DNA from: Paraburkholderia phenoliruptrix
GTDB taxonomy: Bacteria; Pseudomonadota; Gammaproteobacteria; Burkholderiales; Burkholderiaceae
Assembly: GCF_902859825.1 (NCBI RefSeq)
Contig: NZ_CADIKB010000002.1
Coordinates: forward strand, 1-64,000
Direction: 5' to 3'
DNA length: 64,000 bases
Under the pieces are notes generated by a model. The model saw only the letters and a list, made by a program, of their open reading frames with translations, did no database searches and was not told where the DNA came from. Each line of letters begins with the position of its first letter. The first letter of the stretch is position 1. This document shows positions 43,624-53,085 of the stretch, in pieces. Both the position numbers and the translations under genes were made by a program.

Positions 43624-44964
43624 TCAATGAGCCTTCAGCGCGAACAGTTCGGCTGCGATCTGTTCGAATAACGGCCGGCTCGCGACATTTTCGCTAAGGC
43701 AACTATCCCTCAAGCCGGCCAGTTTTGCAGCGACCTTGGCTGACGCAAGCGAATCGCTCCAATCGCAGCGCGCGGTCAACTCCTCGAGCAGACAGCCATA
43801 CGCCCTGACTTCGAGACGCTCCAGCGCCGCGCCCGCTTCGCGATTCTCCCTCGCATAGAAAGATGCGGCGCCGAAGTCTCCTAACAATACACGTGCCTGC
43901 CCATCGTGCAGAATGTTGTGCGCGTACAGGTCGCCATGCACGACGCCTTGCCGGTGCAAATGGCGGGCAGCGGAGGCAATACCGTACGCCATCTCGACCA
44001 CGTCGGCGGGTTTGAAGCGCGCGGCCGCGTCGTAAATGTCGCGCGTGCACGATTCGAAGTTCGGCGGCCCGGCCAGATTGCGGTACTGCGGCGCGATCAG
44101 TTCCATCACGAGCCCGTGCGCATTGGCCGGATGGTCCTTCACTTTTCCGGCGACGGCAATCAGGTTCGGGTGATCGCCGGACTGAATGCAGGCCGCCATT
44201 TCACAGTCCGGCAAGCCGTCGCTCGTGACCGCGCCCTTGAACAGCTTCACTGCGACAGGCCGCGCCCCACTCGCCGACGTGCGAAGTTCGGCGCGGTATA
44301 TCACGCCTGACGCACCCTCGCCGAGCGGCTCGTGCAGACGCAGATCGTTCCAACCGATTCCGGCTATCGGCGTATCGTCCAACGCGGCCGCCTCCAGTGC
44401 CTCGCCAAATGGATTGCCCGCATAAGCGAGCCATGCGAGGCGCGGCATGCGAAACAGCCACGCCGGCAGTTCATCGAGCCGATTCGCGGCAAGCCGCAGC
44501 AACTCGAGCCGCGAACAGGCGGCCAGTTGTTCGGGAAGACAACGCAGACGATTGCCCGCTAGCATCAACTTCTGCAGATCACTGCAACGGCCGATTTCGG
44601 GCGGCAGCGCGTCGATTTCGTTGTCCGTGAGAATCAACCAGCGCAGGCGCGGCGGCAACGCATGCCCCGCCACTGTGCGAATACGATTCGCCTTGAAGCC
44701 GACCATGCTCAGTTGCGGACACTGCCCCAGCACCGGCGGCAATTCCGTGAACGGATTATTCGACGCAAACAGAATGCGCAATTTGCGTAGCCGCGCAAAG
44801 TCGTCCGGCAGTGTGGTCAGCGCATTGCCCGACAGATCGAGAACTTCGAGCGTGTCGGCGAGATCCAGAATTTCGCGCGGAAATTCGGTCAGCCCGCACG
44901 CGAGTTTCAAGTGGCGTGTGCCCGCCAGCTGTCCCGCTTGCAGTTGTTCAAGTGTCGTTGTCAC
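43624..44964 (-). CDS. Leucine-rich-repeat protein fused to a eukaryotic-like protein kinase
   Basis: 446-residue cytoplasmic protein. Residues about 15-190 are six to seven leucine-rich repeats (for example LEVLDLSGNALTTLPDDF, LQKLMLAGNRLRCLPEQL). Residues about 208-446 are a compact protein-kinase domain: Gly-loop LGEGASGVIY, Lys240 in VAVK, catalytic loop VVHGDLYAHN (Asp345, Asn350) and metal-binding GDFG (Asp363). The core residues are intact, but HGD replaces HRD and the C-lobe is short. No membrane segment or secretion signal was seen. The substrate is unknown. Confidence 0.88.
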   Translation of the reverse strand: MTTTLEQLQAGQLAGTRHLKLACGLTEFPREILDLADTLEVLDLSGNALTTLPDDFARLRKLRILFASNNPFTELPPVLGQCPQLSMVGFKANRIRTVAGHALPPRLRWLILTDNEIDALPPEIGRCSDLQKLMLAGNRLRCLPEQLAACSRLELLRLAANRLDELPAWLFRMPRLAWLAYAGNPFGEALEAAALDDTPIAGIGWNDLRLHEPLGEGASGVIYRAELRTSASGARPVAVKLFKGAVTSDGLPDCEMAACIQSGDHPNLIAVAGKVKDHPANAHGLVMELIAPQYRNLAGPPNFESCTRDIYDAAARFKPADVVEMAYGIASAARHLHRQGVVHGDLYAHNILHDGQARVLLGDFGAASFYARENREAGAALERLEVRAYGCLLEELTARCDWSDSLASAKVAAKLAGLRDSCLSENVASRPLFEQIAAELFALKAH

Positions 44965-45173
44965 AGTGGTAGAAAGATCCGGTGGCGGCCTTGCATCGTG
45001 CGCGAAGGGTCGATTTTACTGAGTCGCGCGGCAGCGCGCTGCTTCACCGCCGCCTGTCCAAATCCTTCATACTTGACGACCACAGAGACAGCAAGATTCG
45101 AAGTGTTTCTGCGCGACGCAACGTGCACACTGAAATCGTCGCGACGCACACTTCCCTTTGCAGGAGCAGACAA

Positions 45174-45902
45174 GTGACTTACGCATACAAGCTGATGGAC
45201 TCACCGGTCGGCCAATTGAAACTGGTTGCGCGCGGCGAATGCCTCGCCGCCATTCTGTGGGAGAACGACAAGCCCAATCGCGTGCGGCTGGGTGAAGCGA
45301 TGCATGACGAGGACCGGCCGATCCTGCGTGAAGCCGAGCGCCAGTTGAACGAGTATTTCGCGGGCAAGCGGCAGGCGTTCGACCTTGCGCTCGACTTTCA
45401 GGGCACCGAGTTTCAAAAGAAAGTATGGGCCGCCTTGCTGACGATCCCCTTTGGCCAGACGCGCACTTACGCGCACATAGCCGCGCAGATCGGCAATATC
45501 AACGCGGTGCGCGCAGTCGGCGCGGCGAACGGGCGGAACCCGATTTCAATCGTGGCACCCTGCCACCGCGTGATCGGCGCGTCCGGCGAACTCACCGGTT
45601 TTGCGGGCGGCCTGGCGAACAAGATGCTGTTGCTGTCTCTGGAAGCGGGACAAACTTCGCTGGAAGCGGGCGCAGAGCGGCGAACGCCGGCCGTTAAAGG
45701 TCCGATCAAAGGTCCGATCAGAGGTCCGATCAGAGGTCCGATCAGAGGTCCGGTCAGAGAGCCGATCAAAGAGCCGATCAAAGAGCCGATCAAAGAGACG
45801 GTCAAGCCCGCTGACAAAGCTGACAAAGCTAACAAACGCCCACGGCCCGCGCCCGCACCTGCGCCCGCTCGCGAATTGCAAACCTCATTATTCGACGATT
45901 GA
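45174..45902 (+). CDS. ogt: Methylated-DNA-protein-cysteine S-methyltransferase with repeat tail and clamp-binding-like C-terminus
   Basis: 242-residue repair protein that transfers alkyl groups from O6-alkylguanine to its own cysteine. Active-site PCHRVIG has Cys130; the helix-turn-helix region FGQTRTYAHIAAQIGNINAVRAVGAANGRNP precedes it in overlapping pieces. The core ends near residue 165, as in ordinary Ogt proteins of about 170 residues. A tail follows: nine 4-residue units of the form (K/R)(G/E)PI (residues about 175-210), a Lys/Pro/Ala-rich stretch, and the last seven residues QTSLFDD. These resemble the bacterial beta-clamp-binding consensus QxSLF. GTG 45174 has AGGAG at 45162-45166. 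Confidence 0.92.
   Translation: MTYAYKLMDSPVGQLKLVARGECLAAILWENDKPNRVRLGEAMHDEDRPILREAERQLNEYFAGKRQAFDLALDFQGTEFQKKVWAALLTIPFGQTRTYAHIAAQIGNINAVRAVGAANGRNPISIVAPCHRVIGASGELTGFAGGLANKMLLLSLEAGQTSLEAGAERRTPAVKGPIKGPIRGPIRGPIRGPVREPIKEPIKEPIKETVKPADKADKANKRPRPAPAPAPARELQTSLFDD
45696..45803. repeat. 12-bp tandem repeat, nine units, in the ogt tail
   Basis: Units of the form ARAGGTCCGATC, later drifting to AAAGAGCCGATC and ending AAAGAGACGGTC, occur nine times without gaps. Twelve bases equal four codons, so copy-number change keeps the frame and alters only linker length. Confidence 0.93.
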
Positions 45903-45911
45903 GGGCACGCG

Positions 45912-47528
45912 TCACCGCATGGCCGAAACCGAAAGCAGGCTTGCCTCGAAGCCGTCGAAGAAAGCACGCGCTGCGATCATGCAGAAGCCGGCCACCAGCT
46001 CGCCGTGATAGGCACGCAATACCGCCGACGCGCCGCCGTCTTTCGCGCCGGCGGCAACGGCCTCCCTCGCAACCGCGGCCTTGGCGCCGGCAAAGCCCTG
46101 CTTGATCGCCGCAAATGGATCGTCCGGTCCGCCGGCGGCCGAGTCGACATCCAGTACCGAAGTCAGCCCCGCAGGCACCTTCGCCTTCAACCAATACGCC
46201 TCTTCCATGCGTGTATTGAAGAAAAACACCATGGGATCGGCCGCGCCGCCGCACAGCAGGACCGGCGCTTTCGGCACCCAGTTGCGCAAATCGTTGCGCC
46301 TGAACGCCTGCCGCAGCGGCTGCATGGAATTCGCAGCCGGCGCAAGAGCCGGCGTTGCATCGGGGAAGGCGCCGTCGGGATGCGCGGCGGCATCTTCGAG
46401 CAGCGCGCGGCGATAGCTGTTGCGCACGAGGTTTGCGTCACCGAAACCTGCTGCGAACAGCGGCGCGAATGCCGGTGGCGTCAGAGACGGCGCTGCGGGC
46501 GGCGTCAGAGACGCAAACTGCGGACCCGGCGGCGTGCTGCTGAAAAGATGCGACGGCGGCAAGCTGCCTTGCGAAAAGAGCGTATCGAGCGATTGCGCGC
46601 TCGGCAGCAGGTGTTCTATATGAGGTGCATAGGCAGCTTCAAAAAACTCGGCCGGCTGGCGATACAGGTTCTTGTAGGCCCGCTGATAACCTGTGACGGC
46701 CAAGGTCGTGAAGAGCGTCGAGCCAAGCGCGACCTGCCCCGCGGTGATCGCGTCGGCTGTCGCAGCGAGCGCGTAGGGCCCGGAACCCGGAGCGGAAGCC
46801 GTCACGCTGACGCCCGCTGCCTGCAGCGCGCGATGCGTCGCGAGCGCGACAAAGCCGCCCTGCGAATAACCGGTGATGAACAGCTTGCCGTTCTCGCGTG
46901 CGGCGGCGGTCGCGCCGCTGTCTTTCATGACGATGCGCGCCGCGTGCAGCGCGTCGATCATATCGGCGGATTGCTGCTCGGCGTTCAGGTACGGATGGTA
47001 CGGAAGATCCGAGCCGGCATAGCCCGCATAGTTGCTCGCCGCGACGATGTAGCCGTGAGCCGCATACATCGCGGCCACGCTCAGGCCCTCCCCGGCGCCC
47101 TCGTTGTTCGGGTCGGTCCGCGTAATGTCGGCGAGATTGTATTGGCTGTACGCGGTGGTGCCGTGGGCATACAACATCAGCGGACGCGGCCCGCTGCAGG
47201 TTCGGGACTCACCTTGCGGGATCATCAGTGCCGCGCTCGCGGTGGCCGCTTCGCCGGCGCCGCCGATGGTCCGGTAGCGGAAATACACGACCTGCACGCC
47301 GCAGACAGGCGCGCCCGCCATCTGCATGAGTTGCTGCCCGGAGGGGCTGGATGCCAGCACGTCCGACAGCGCCGCGGCGCTCAGCCGCAACGTGACGCGA
47401 TGGTCGAGCAGCTGACCGCGCGCGCGGCACGCGTGATCGCAATTCGAGCCGGCCTGAGCCCTCGTGCCGATGGTCAACGCGACGCATGACAGAAGGACGA
47501 GGGCCGTGGCGCGGATAGGCTGTGGCAT
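45912..47528 (-). CDS. Secreted alpha/beta hydrolase (secretory lipase-like)
   Basis: 538-residue exported enzyme: signal peptide about residues 1-27 (MPQPIRATALVLLSCVAL to RAQA), then an alpha/beta-hydrolase fold. The nucleophile elbow is GYSQGG (Ser about 216). The N-terminal stretch ALMIPQGES...LMLYAHGTTAYSQYN resembles secretory-lipase (LIP) proteins. A likely acid residue is in GGAADPMVFF near residue 440, and His candidates follow. Several Cys suggest disulfides. CGGAG precedes the ATG. Substrate, a lipid ester or other ester, cannot be decided. Confidence 0.82.
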   Translation of the reverse strand: MPQPIRATALVLLSCVALTIGTRAQAGSNCDHACRARGQLLDHRVTLRLSAAALSDVLASSPSGQQLMQMAGAPVCGVQVVYFRYRTIGGAGEAATASAALMIPQGESRTCSGPRPLMLYAHGTTAYSQYNLADITRTDPNNEGAGEGLSVAAMYAAHGYIVAASNYAGYAGSDLPYHPYLNAEQQSADMIDALHAARIVMKDSGATAAARENGKLFITGYSQGGFVALATHRALQAAGVSVTASAPGSGPYALAATADAITAGQVALGSTLFTTLAVTGYQRAYKNLYRQPAEFFEAAYAPHIEHLLPSAQSLDTLFSQGSLPPSHLFSSTPPGPQFASLTPPAAPSLTPPAFAPLFAAGFGDANLVRNSYRRALLEDAAAHPDGAFPDATPALAPAANSMQPLRQAFRRNDLRNWVPKAPVLLCGGAADPMVFFFNTRMEEAYWLKAKVPAGLTSVLDVDSAAGGPDDPFAAIKQGFAGAKAAVAREAVAAGAKDGGASAVLRAYHGELVAGFCMIAARAFFDGFEASLLSVSAMR

Positions 47529-47609
47529 GCGAGGCTCCGGGCGAAATCGCTAGGATAGCGCCTGAACACCGCCAGGACGGCAAATCCTGGCGAGCCTCTC
47601 AATTCGTGA

Positions 47610-49238
47610 TCAGGCCGCGACCGCCAGCGGGTGCGGCCGCTTGTGCGCGACCCGGCCAACGGCCACCGCATCCCCGTGCCCATCGCCCTGCACCTGAAAA
47701 GTATGAATCGACGCCTCGAGCAGCCTCGCCTGTTCGGTCAGCGTCTGCGCCACCGCAGCAGCCTGCTCCACCAGCGCCGCGTTCTGTTGCGTGACGCTGT
47801 CCATCTGCGAGACCGCGTCGCCGACCTGATCGATGCCCGCGCTCTGCTCGGCGGCAGCCGCGGCGATGTCGCGCATCACACCCGACAGCTTCGCAATAGC
47901 CTCGCTCGCCGCCTGAATCGTGGTGCCGGTCTTGTCGACCAGTTCGACGCCGTTCTCCACCCGGCCCACCGCGCGGCTGATCAGCGTGCGGATTTCCTTC
48001 GCGGCCGACGCGCTGCGCTGCGCCAGCGTGCGCACCTCGCCGGCCACCACCGCGAAGCCGCGTCCTTCGTCGCCCGCGCGAGCGGCTTCGACAGCCGCGT
48101 TCAGTGCGAGGATATTGGTCTGGAACGCAATTCCTTCGATCACCGAAATGATCTCCACCATCTTGTGCGATTCGGTCGATATCTCCTGCATCGTCGACAC
48201 GGCCTCAGCCGCCATCTGCCCGCCTTGCGTGACGATCTGCTCGGCGCTCGCCGTCAGCTGGCTCGCCGTCTGCGCGTTCTCCGAGGTCTGGCGGACCATG
48301 GCCGTCATCTGCTCCATGCTGGCCGCGGTTTCTTCCAGAGAAGCCGCCTGGCTCTCGGTGCGCGAGGACAGATCCGTGTTGCCGGCAGCGATCTCGCGCG
48401 CGCCCGTCGCCACTTTGTCGGCGGCGCCGCTGATCTGCACGATGGTGTTCGCGAGCGCGTCGCGCATCTGCCGCATGGTGTGCAGCAGGCTCGAATCGTC
48501 GTCCGAACGGATCTCGATCGGAATGACCAGATTGCCCTTCGAAATTTCGCCGGCCACCTGCGCGGCGTAGGCGGGATCGCCGCCAATGGTCCGTTGAATG
48601 CTGCGATTCGTGAACGCGACGAGCGCCGATAGCAGCAGCGCAACCGCGCCGACCACCGCGCCCAGCACGTAGAGCGACTGCTTGAACGCGGCGTCGATAT
48701 CGTCGACATAGGCGCCGGTCGCGATGATCCAGTCCCACGGCGCATAACGCACGACGTAACCGATTTTGCCGACCGCCGCGGACGGCGGGTTGCCCGGATG
48801 CGGGAACACGTAGTCGACGAAACCGCCCTGCGGCGCTTGCGCCACCGTCGCGAAGGTCACGTAATGATGGCGGCCGTCGGCATCCTCGACGCCCGCGAGA
48901 TCCTTGCCGTCGGTCGCCGGTTTCATCGCATGCATGATCATGCGCGGCTTCGAATCGAGCACGAGGAAATAACCGTCCTCGCCGTAGCGCACGTCGCGCA
49001 GACGCGCGAGCGCCTGCTTGCGCGCGTCGGCTTCGCTGAGCGCGCCGCTTTGCGCGAGCGCCGCATATTCCTTGACGATGCTAAGCCCGACGTGGCCCAC
49101 ATTCACGAGGTCGTGCTTGCGCTCTTCGATGCGCGTCTCGCGCGACAACCACGCCGCCGACACCGACACGGCGAGGAGCGCCAGCAGGCTCACCACGAGC
49201 GGCAACCAGAGCTTCTGCTTGAAAGTCAATCGGTGCAT
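47610..49238 (-). CDS. Methyl-accepting chemotaxis protein with single-Cache sensor
   Basis: 542-residue receptor. Membrane helix about 10-32; periplasmic sCache_2 domain (about 35-185) with the typical [18 protein letters not shown] and [15 protein letters not shown]; second helix about 190-212; HAMP; signalling domain with [35 protein letters not shown] tip read in pieces. The C-terminus (HPLAVAA) lacks a CheR-docking pentapeptide, unlike the receptor at 40774. Cache receptors often sense small organic acids or amines. Confidence 0.92.
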   Translation of the reverse strand: MHRLTFKQKLWLPLVVSLLALLAVSVSAAWLSRETRIEERKHDLVNVGHVGLSIVKEYAALAQSGALSEADARKQALARLRDVRYGEDGYFLVLDSKPRMIMHAMKPATDGKDLAGVEDADGRHHYVTFATVAQAPQGGFVDYVFPHPGNPPSAAVGKIGYVVRYAPWDWIIATGAYVDDIDAAFKQSLYVLGAVVGAVALLLSALVAFTNRSIQRTIGGDPAYAAQVAGEISKGNLVIPIEIRSDDDSSLLHTMRQMRDALANTIVQISGAADKVATGAREIAAGNTDLSSRTESQAASLEETAASMEQMTAMVRQTSENAQTASQLTASAEQIVTQGGQMAAEAVSTMQEISTESHKMVEIISVIEGIAFQTNILALNAAVEAARAGDEGRGFAVVAGEVRTLAQRSASAAKEIRTLISRAVGRVENGVELVDKTGTTIQAASEAIAKLSGVMRDIAAAAAEQSAGIDQVGDAVSQMDSVTQQNAALVEQAAAVAQTLTEQARLLEASIHTFQVQGDGHGDAVAVGRVAHKRPHPLAVAA

Positions 49239-49609
49239 GCGCGCGCCCCCTGTTTCGTCCGGTCAACGGAAGCCGGTAATCGGCTGCGCGAACCGCCGAC
49301 GGTTCAGCACGCGCGCCGTGTCACACGACCACTTGACCTGTTTATCGGCAGCGCAGCGGGCGGCATGTGTAGAGACAAACCCTCTCCTCATTCTCCCGTT
49401 TGAACCGGCGAATCTGTGATGGCGAAGGTGGGGACGCGCTTGTGGTTTCGTATGAAGCGCCCCCTTAAGTTCTGTTGAGCGCTGTCGGTTTACATGGCAG
49501 GCGGCGGAGATGAATTCATTCGCGCCGCATAAATGCAATACCAATAGTTCAACCATCCGGTAATTTCACCGACGGACAAAAACGCTAGCAAGCCGAAACC
49601 CCACTCCAG
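49239..49609. other. Divergent intergenic region, Cache chemoreceptor and lipoprotein
   Basis: About 370 bases. It holds an exact GCCGATAA octamer on the minus strand (49349-49342, separate entry). No other element was recognised. Confidence 0.4.
49342..49368 (-). promoter_or_regulatory. Possible sigma-28-type promoter of the Cache chemoreceptor
   Basis: On the minus strand an exact GCCGATAA (49349-49342) lies about 103 nt before the receptor start. The -35 position 15 nt upstream reads ACAT instead of TAAA, so only the -10 half is convincing. Confidence 0.3.
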
Positions 49610-50287
49610 ATGAAAAAACTCTTCGCCACTTTCGCCATTGCCGGCACCTTGCTGACCACGGGCTGTGCAACTGTTGCACCGATGTCGCCGACCACGGCCA
49701 TGAGCTCCGTCGATACGACCAAAAACTCCTACGCGCTCATGACCGTCACGTTGCGCAACGCCTATCACACGAGCTATCAACCGAGTCCGATCGTCGTCCA
49801 CATGGAGCGCGGCGCTGCGGATAGCCGTTCCGACCGCCTCAATTTCAAATTCGACGATCAGGCGGCCACGACGAGCGACGCCGGCAATCACTATTTTGTC
49901 CGGCTTCCGCTTGCGCCCGGCAAATACGTCATGCGCGGTATCACCGGACAAAGCGGCATATTCCCTTTCCATGGCATGTTCTTTACGCCGCCTCATGAAA
50001 CCGGGGAAATCAAACCGAATTCGATTGTTTATCTGGGCCACATCGACGCCACCGTGGTCGAACGTAAAGACGGCGAATTGCGCGCGGGCCCCGTTATTCC
50101 GCTGATCGACCAGGCGGCAACGGGTTTCAGTGGCGGCACATGGGACATTAGCGTCAGCGACCAGTTCGATCACGACGTGACGGAATTCAAAAAGGACTTC
50201 CCCGCCCTGAGCAATGCCTCGATCGAGCGAGACATCCTGCCGGCGTGGGACAAGCAAAAAGTGACCGAGTGGTGGGCCAACCACTAA
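49610..50287 (+). CDS. Predicted lipoprotein of unknown function
   Basis: 225-residue protein with signal peptide MKKLFATFAIAGTLLTTGC (lipidated Cys19). The remainder is a mainly beta-type domain with PGKYVMRGITGQSGIF, IVYLGHIDATVVERK and GGTWDISVSDQFDHDVTEFKKDFP. This looks like a transthyretin- or DUF-type periplasmic beta fold, but no named family was recognised. It is a single gene between the Cache receptor and the exporter. Confidence 0.8.
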   Translation: MKKLFATFAIAGTLLTTGCATVAPMSPTTAMSSVDTTKNSYALMTVTLRNAYHTSYQPSPIVVHMERGAADSRSDRLNFKFDDQAATTSDAGNHYFVRLPLAPGKYVMRGITGQSGIFPFHGMFFTPPHETGEIKPNSIVYLGHIDATVVERKDGELRAGPVIPLIDQAATGFSGGTWDISVSDQFDHDVTEFKKDFPALSNASIERDILPAWDKQKVTEWWANH

Positions 50288-50395
50288 CTGCATAGCCCTG
50301 ATGGACCGCGTGCGAGCGCCCGGCGATTCCGTTGCACGCGCACGCTTTTCCATTGCGCGAGACGCCATGCACATTTTCAACTAAGGGCAAACCCG

Positions 50396-50401
50396 TATAA
50401 T
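50396..50401 (+). promoter_or_regulatory. Perfect -10 hexamer upstream of the exporter gene
   Basis: TATAAT overlaps an in-frame ATG at 50400. If used, transcription would begin near 50408 and that ATG could not be the start codon. No good -35 was found 17-18 nt upstream. Confidence 0.35.
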
Positions 50402-50492
50402 GGCCCAAGTGGTCAGACAACTGGAATGTCCAGCCCGTCTCTCCCTTGCGCCGTCCGGCGATCCACCTTTCATCGCTTTCCTGCCCAGATCC

Positions 50493-52055
50493 GTGACTTC
50501 CACTGCCGCTGCTCCCGCGCTGCCCTTCCGGAACGCCCTCTTCGCGATGCTCGGCATCGGTCTCGTCAACATGCTGGTCGCCCTCGATCAGACGGTGGTC
50601 AGCACCGCGCTGCCGTCCATCGTGGCCGAGTTGCACGGCTTCGAGTACTACGCGTGGATCGCAAGCGCTTATCTGCTGGCGTCGGTCGTGACGGTGCCGG
50701 TGTTCGGCCGGCTCGGTGACTACTTCGGCCGCAAGCGCTTTGTGATCGCCGCGGTCATCACGTTCACCGTGGCCTCCGTGCTGTGCGGCGTCGCAAACGA
50801 CATGTTGTTCCTCGTGATCGCGCGGGGCTTGCAGGGCGTGGGCGGCGGCATGATGGTGGGCACCGCGTTCGCGTCGATACCGGACCTCTTTCCCGATCCG
50901 CGCGCCCGCGTGCGCTGGCAGGTGGTGATGGCGGCGGCATACGGCATCGGCACGGCGGCGGGGCCGTCGCTCGGCGGATGGATGAGCGAGCACCTCGGCT
51001 GGCGCTCCACGTTTCTGATCAACCTGCCGGTCGGCGGGGCCGCGCTGTATTTCATCTGGGTGCATCTGCCGAACTTCCAGCGTCCGCATGAAGGCGAGGT
51101 CAAGATCGACTGGCTCGGCGCCGGGCTGGTGGCCGCGGTGCTCGGCGGCCTGCAGGCGTTTATCGAAGCGGTGCCGAAAGACGGCCTGACGGCCGGCAAC
51201 ATCACGCTCGCCGTGTGCGTGGCCGTCGGCGCAATCGCTTTATACGTATGCGAGAAGCGCGCCACGCATCCCATCATCCCGCTCGACCTCTTCAAGGACT
51301 CGCAGCTCGTCACGCTGTTTACGCTCGGCATGCTGTCCGGCTTCGTGATGTTCTCGCTGATCTTCTTCGCGCCGCTGCTGTTGCAAGGCGGGTTTGGTCT
51401 TTCCCCGCAACAGGCCGGTCTGCTCGCCACGCCTATCGCGGCATGTATCGCGATCGGCAGCGTGCTCAACACGCGCATCGTGATTCACATGAAGAAGCCC
51501 ACGCGGATTCTCTCCATCGGCTTCGGGCTGCTGTTGTTTGCGTCTATCGGCATTGCATTCGCCAACGCCGGCACGCCGCATCTGTGGATCGAGTTACCGA
51601 TGGCCGCGGTCGGCATCGGCCTCGGCTTCATCCTCAACAATCTGAATGTGTTCGGCCAGGAGATTGCAGGCCGCGAGCGCTTCGGTATCACGACCGCGCT
51701 GCTGCAGTCCACGCGGATGGTGGGGGGCATGCTGGGCACGAGCATCGTGGCGACGGTCGTACAGCATCACTATCGCGACGTCGTCACGCGCACCATCAGC
51801 GTGCTCGGTGAGCCGGCGGCCTCGCAGTGGCGGCCGCGCTTCGTCGACCTGCGGATTCTGATCGACGAAGCGTCGCGCCTGAAGTTGATCGCCGACATGA
51901 AACCGACGGGGCTCGACACGCTCGCCTTGATCGACACCGCGCGCGATGCGCTCGTGCAGTCCATTCACATCGGCGTGTGGCTGACGGCCGTCGCGGCACT
52001 CGCCGCTGCCTTGCTCGTGCAGCGGATTTCGCACGTGGTGTTTCGCCACGGCTAG
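50493..52055 (+). CDS. MFS drug/efflux transporter, DHA2 (EmrB/QacA) type
   Basis: About 520-residue proton-driven exporter with 14 predicted membrane segments. Family motifs: LDQTVVSTALPSI (motif D1 region) and GRLGDYFGRKR (motif A, loop 2-3), followed by ARGLQGVGGGMM and the antiporter motif C-like GPSLGGWMSE. GTG 50493 is proposed because the upstream codons from ATG 50400 are not membrane-like and that ATG overlaps a -10 hexamer. No EmrA-type membrane-fusion gene is adjacent. Substrate unknown. Confidence 0.87.
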   Translation: MTSTAAAPALPFRNALFAMLGIGLVNMLVALDQTVVSTALPSIVAELHGFEYYAWIASAYLLASVVTVPVFGRLGDYFGRKRFVIAAVITFTVASVLCGVANDMLFLVIARGLQGVGGGMMVGTAFASIPDLFPDPRARVRWQVVMAAAYGIGTAAGPSLGGWMSEHLGWRSTFLINLPVGGAALYFIWVHLPNFQRPHEGEVKIDWLGAGLVAAVLGGLQAFIEAVPKDGLTAGNITLAVCVAVGAIALYVCEKRATHPIIPLDLFKDSQLVTLFTLGMLSGFVMFSLIFFAPLLLQGGFGLSPQQAGLLATPIAACIAIGSVLNTRIVIHMKKPTRILSIGFGLLLFASIGIAFANAGTPHLWIELPMAAVGIGLGFILNNLNVFGQEIAGRERFGITTALLQSTRMVGGMLGTSIVATVVQHHYRDVVTRTISVLGEPAASQWRPRFVDLRILIDEASRLKLIADMKPTGLDTLALIDTARDALVQSIHIGVWLTAVAALAAALLVQRISHVVFRHG

Positions 52056-52113
52056 CGTCCACGGGCTGGGCCGCTCAAGACAGGCGGCCGCTGGCGAAAC
52101 GCATTGCCCTGCA

Positions 52114-53031
52114 TTACTGCGGGCCGAGCTTCCTGATCAGCGCGTCGAGCTGCGCGAGTTCGTCTTCGGTCAGATCGGTCAGCGGCGCGCGCACCGGACC
52201 GGCATCATGCCCAACCAGCTTCGCGCCCGCCTTGACGATACTCACGGCATAACCCGCGCGACGGTTGCGAATGGCCAGATACGGCAGGAAGAATTCGTCG
52301 ATGAGGCGTGAGGTGGTGGCGTGGTCGTCGGCGGCAATCGCGCGGTAGAACGCCATTGCCGTCTTCGGAATGAAGTTGAACACGGCCGACGAATACACCG
52401 GCACGCCCAGCGCCTTATACGCCGCCGCATACACTTCTGCCGTGGGCAGACCGCCAAGATACGAGAACCGGTCGCCCAGCCGGCGGCGAATCGTCACCAT
52501 CGCTTCGATCTCGCCCACGCCGTCCTTGAAGCCGATCAGGTTCGGGCAACGGTCCGCGAGCTGTTCGAGCATGTCCGCATTCAGCTTTGAATTCGCGCGG
52601 TTATACACGATGACGCCGATGTTCTTCACCGCGTTGCAGACCTGCTCGACGTGCGCCGCAATGCCCTCTTGCGACGCCTCGGTCAGATAGTGCGGCATCA
52701 ACAGCACGCCGCTTGCGCCAAGTCGTTCGGCCTCCTTCGCATAGTCGATTGCCACGCGGGTCGGACCGCCCGCGCCCGCGAGAATCGGCACTTTGCCTTT
52801 GCAGGTCTCCGTCGCCGTGCGGATCACGTTGGTGTAGTCGCTCCTCGTCAACGAAAAGAATTCGCCCGTGCCGCCCGCCGCGAACAGCGCAGTGGCGCCG
52901 TACGGCGCGAGCCATTCGAGCCGCTTCGCGTAGGTGTCGGCGCGAAACTCGCCTTGCGCGTCGAAGTCGGTGACGGGAAAGGACAACAGGCCCTCGGATA
53001 CGATCGCTTTGAGTTCTTGCGGTGAAGTCAT
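52114..53031 (-). CDS. kdgD: 5-dehydro-4-deoxyglucarate dehydratase
   Basis: 305-residue aldolase-superfamily (DapA-like) enzyme converting 5-keto-4-deoxy-D-glucarate to 2,5-dioxopentanoate, CO2 and water. The Schiff-base Lys is in IGFKDGVGE and the catalytic Tyr in IVYNRAN; the GGTGEF motif that binds the carboxylate is near residue 50. Start [14 protein letters not shown] (53031) fits the usual family length of about 303. Third gene of the minus-strand glucarate operon. Confidence 0.92.
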   Translation of the reverse strand: MTSPQELKAIVSEGLLSFPVTDFDAQGEFRADTYAKRLEWLAPYGATALFAAGGTGEFFSLTRSDYTNVIRTATETCKGKVPILAGAGGPTRVAIDYAKEAERLGASGVLLMPHYLTEASQEGIAAHVEQVCNAVKNIGVIVYNRANSKLNADMLEQLADRCPNLIGFKDGVGEIEAMVTIRRRLGDRFSYLGGLPTAEVYAAAYKALGVPVYSSAVFNFIPKTAMAFYRAIAADDHATTSRLIDEFFLPYLAIRNRRAGYAVSIVKAGAKLVGHDAGPVRAPLTDLTEDELAQLDALIRKLGPQ

Positions 53032-53085
53032 GATGGATGGCGTGAATATCGTCAATAGTGAATGAGCGCGCGGCGCCTCAGAGCA

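Noticed and set aside
45696..45803. CRISPR-like array
   Set aside because: Units are 12 bp, contiguous, without spacers and inside a coding frame.
46005..47489. 494-codon open frame opposite the lipase-like gene
   Set aside because: Antisense frame caused by GC-rich codon bias; no motif and no ribosome-binding site.
49490..50380. Minus-strand frame opposite the lipoprotein gene
   Set aside because: The plus strand encodes a clear lipidation signal and plausible protein; the minus frame has none.
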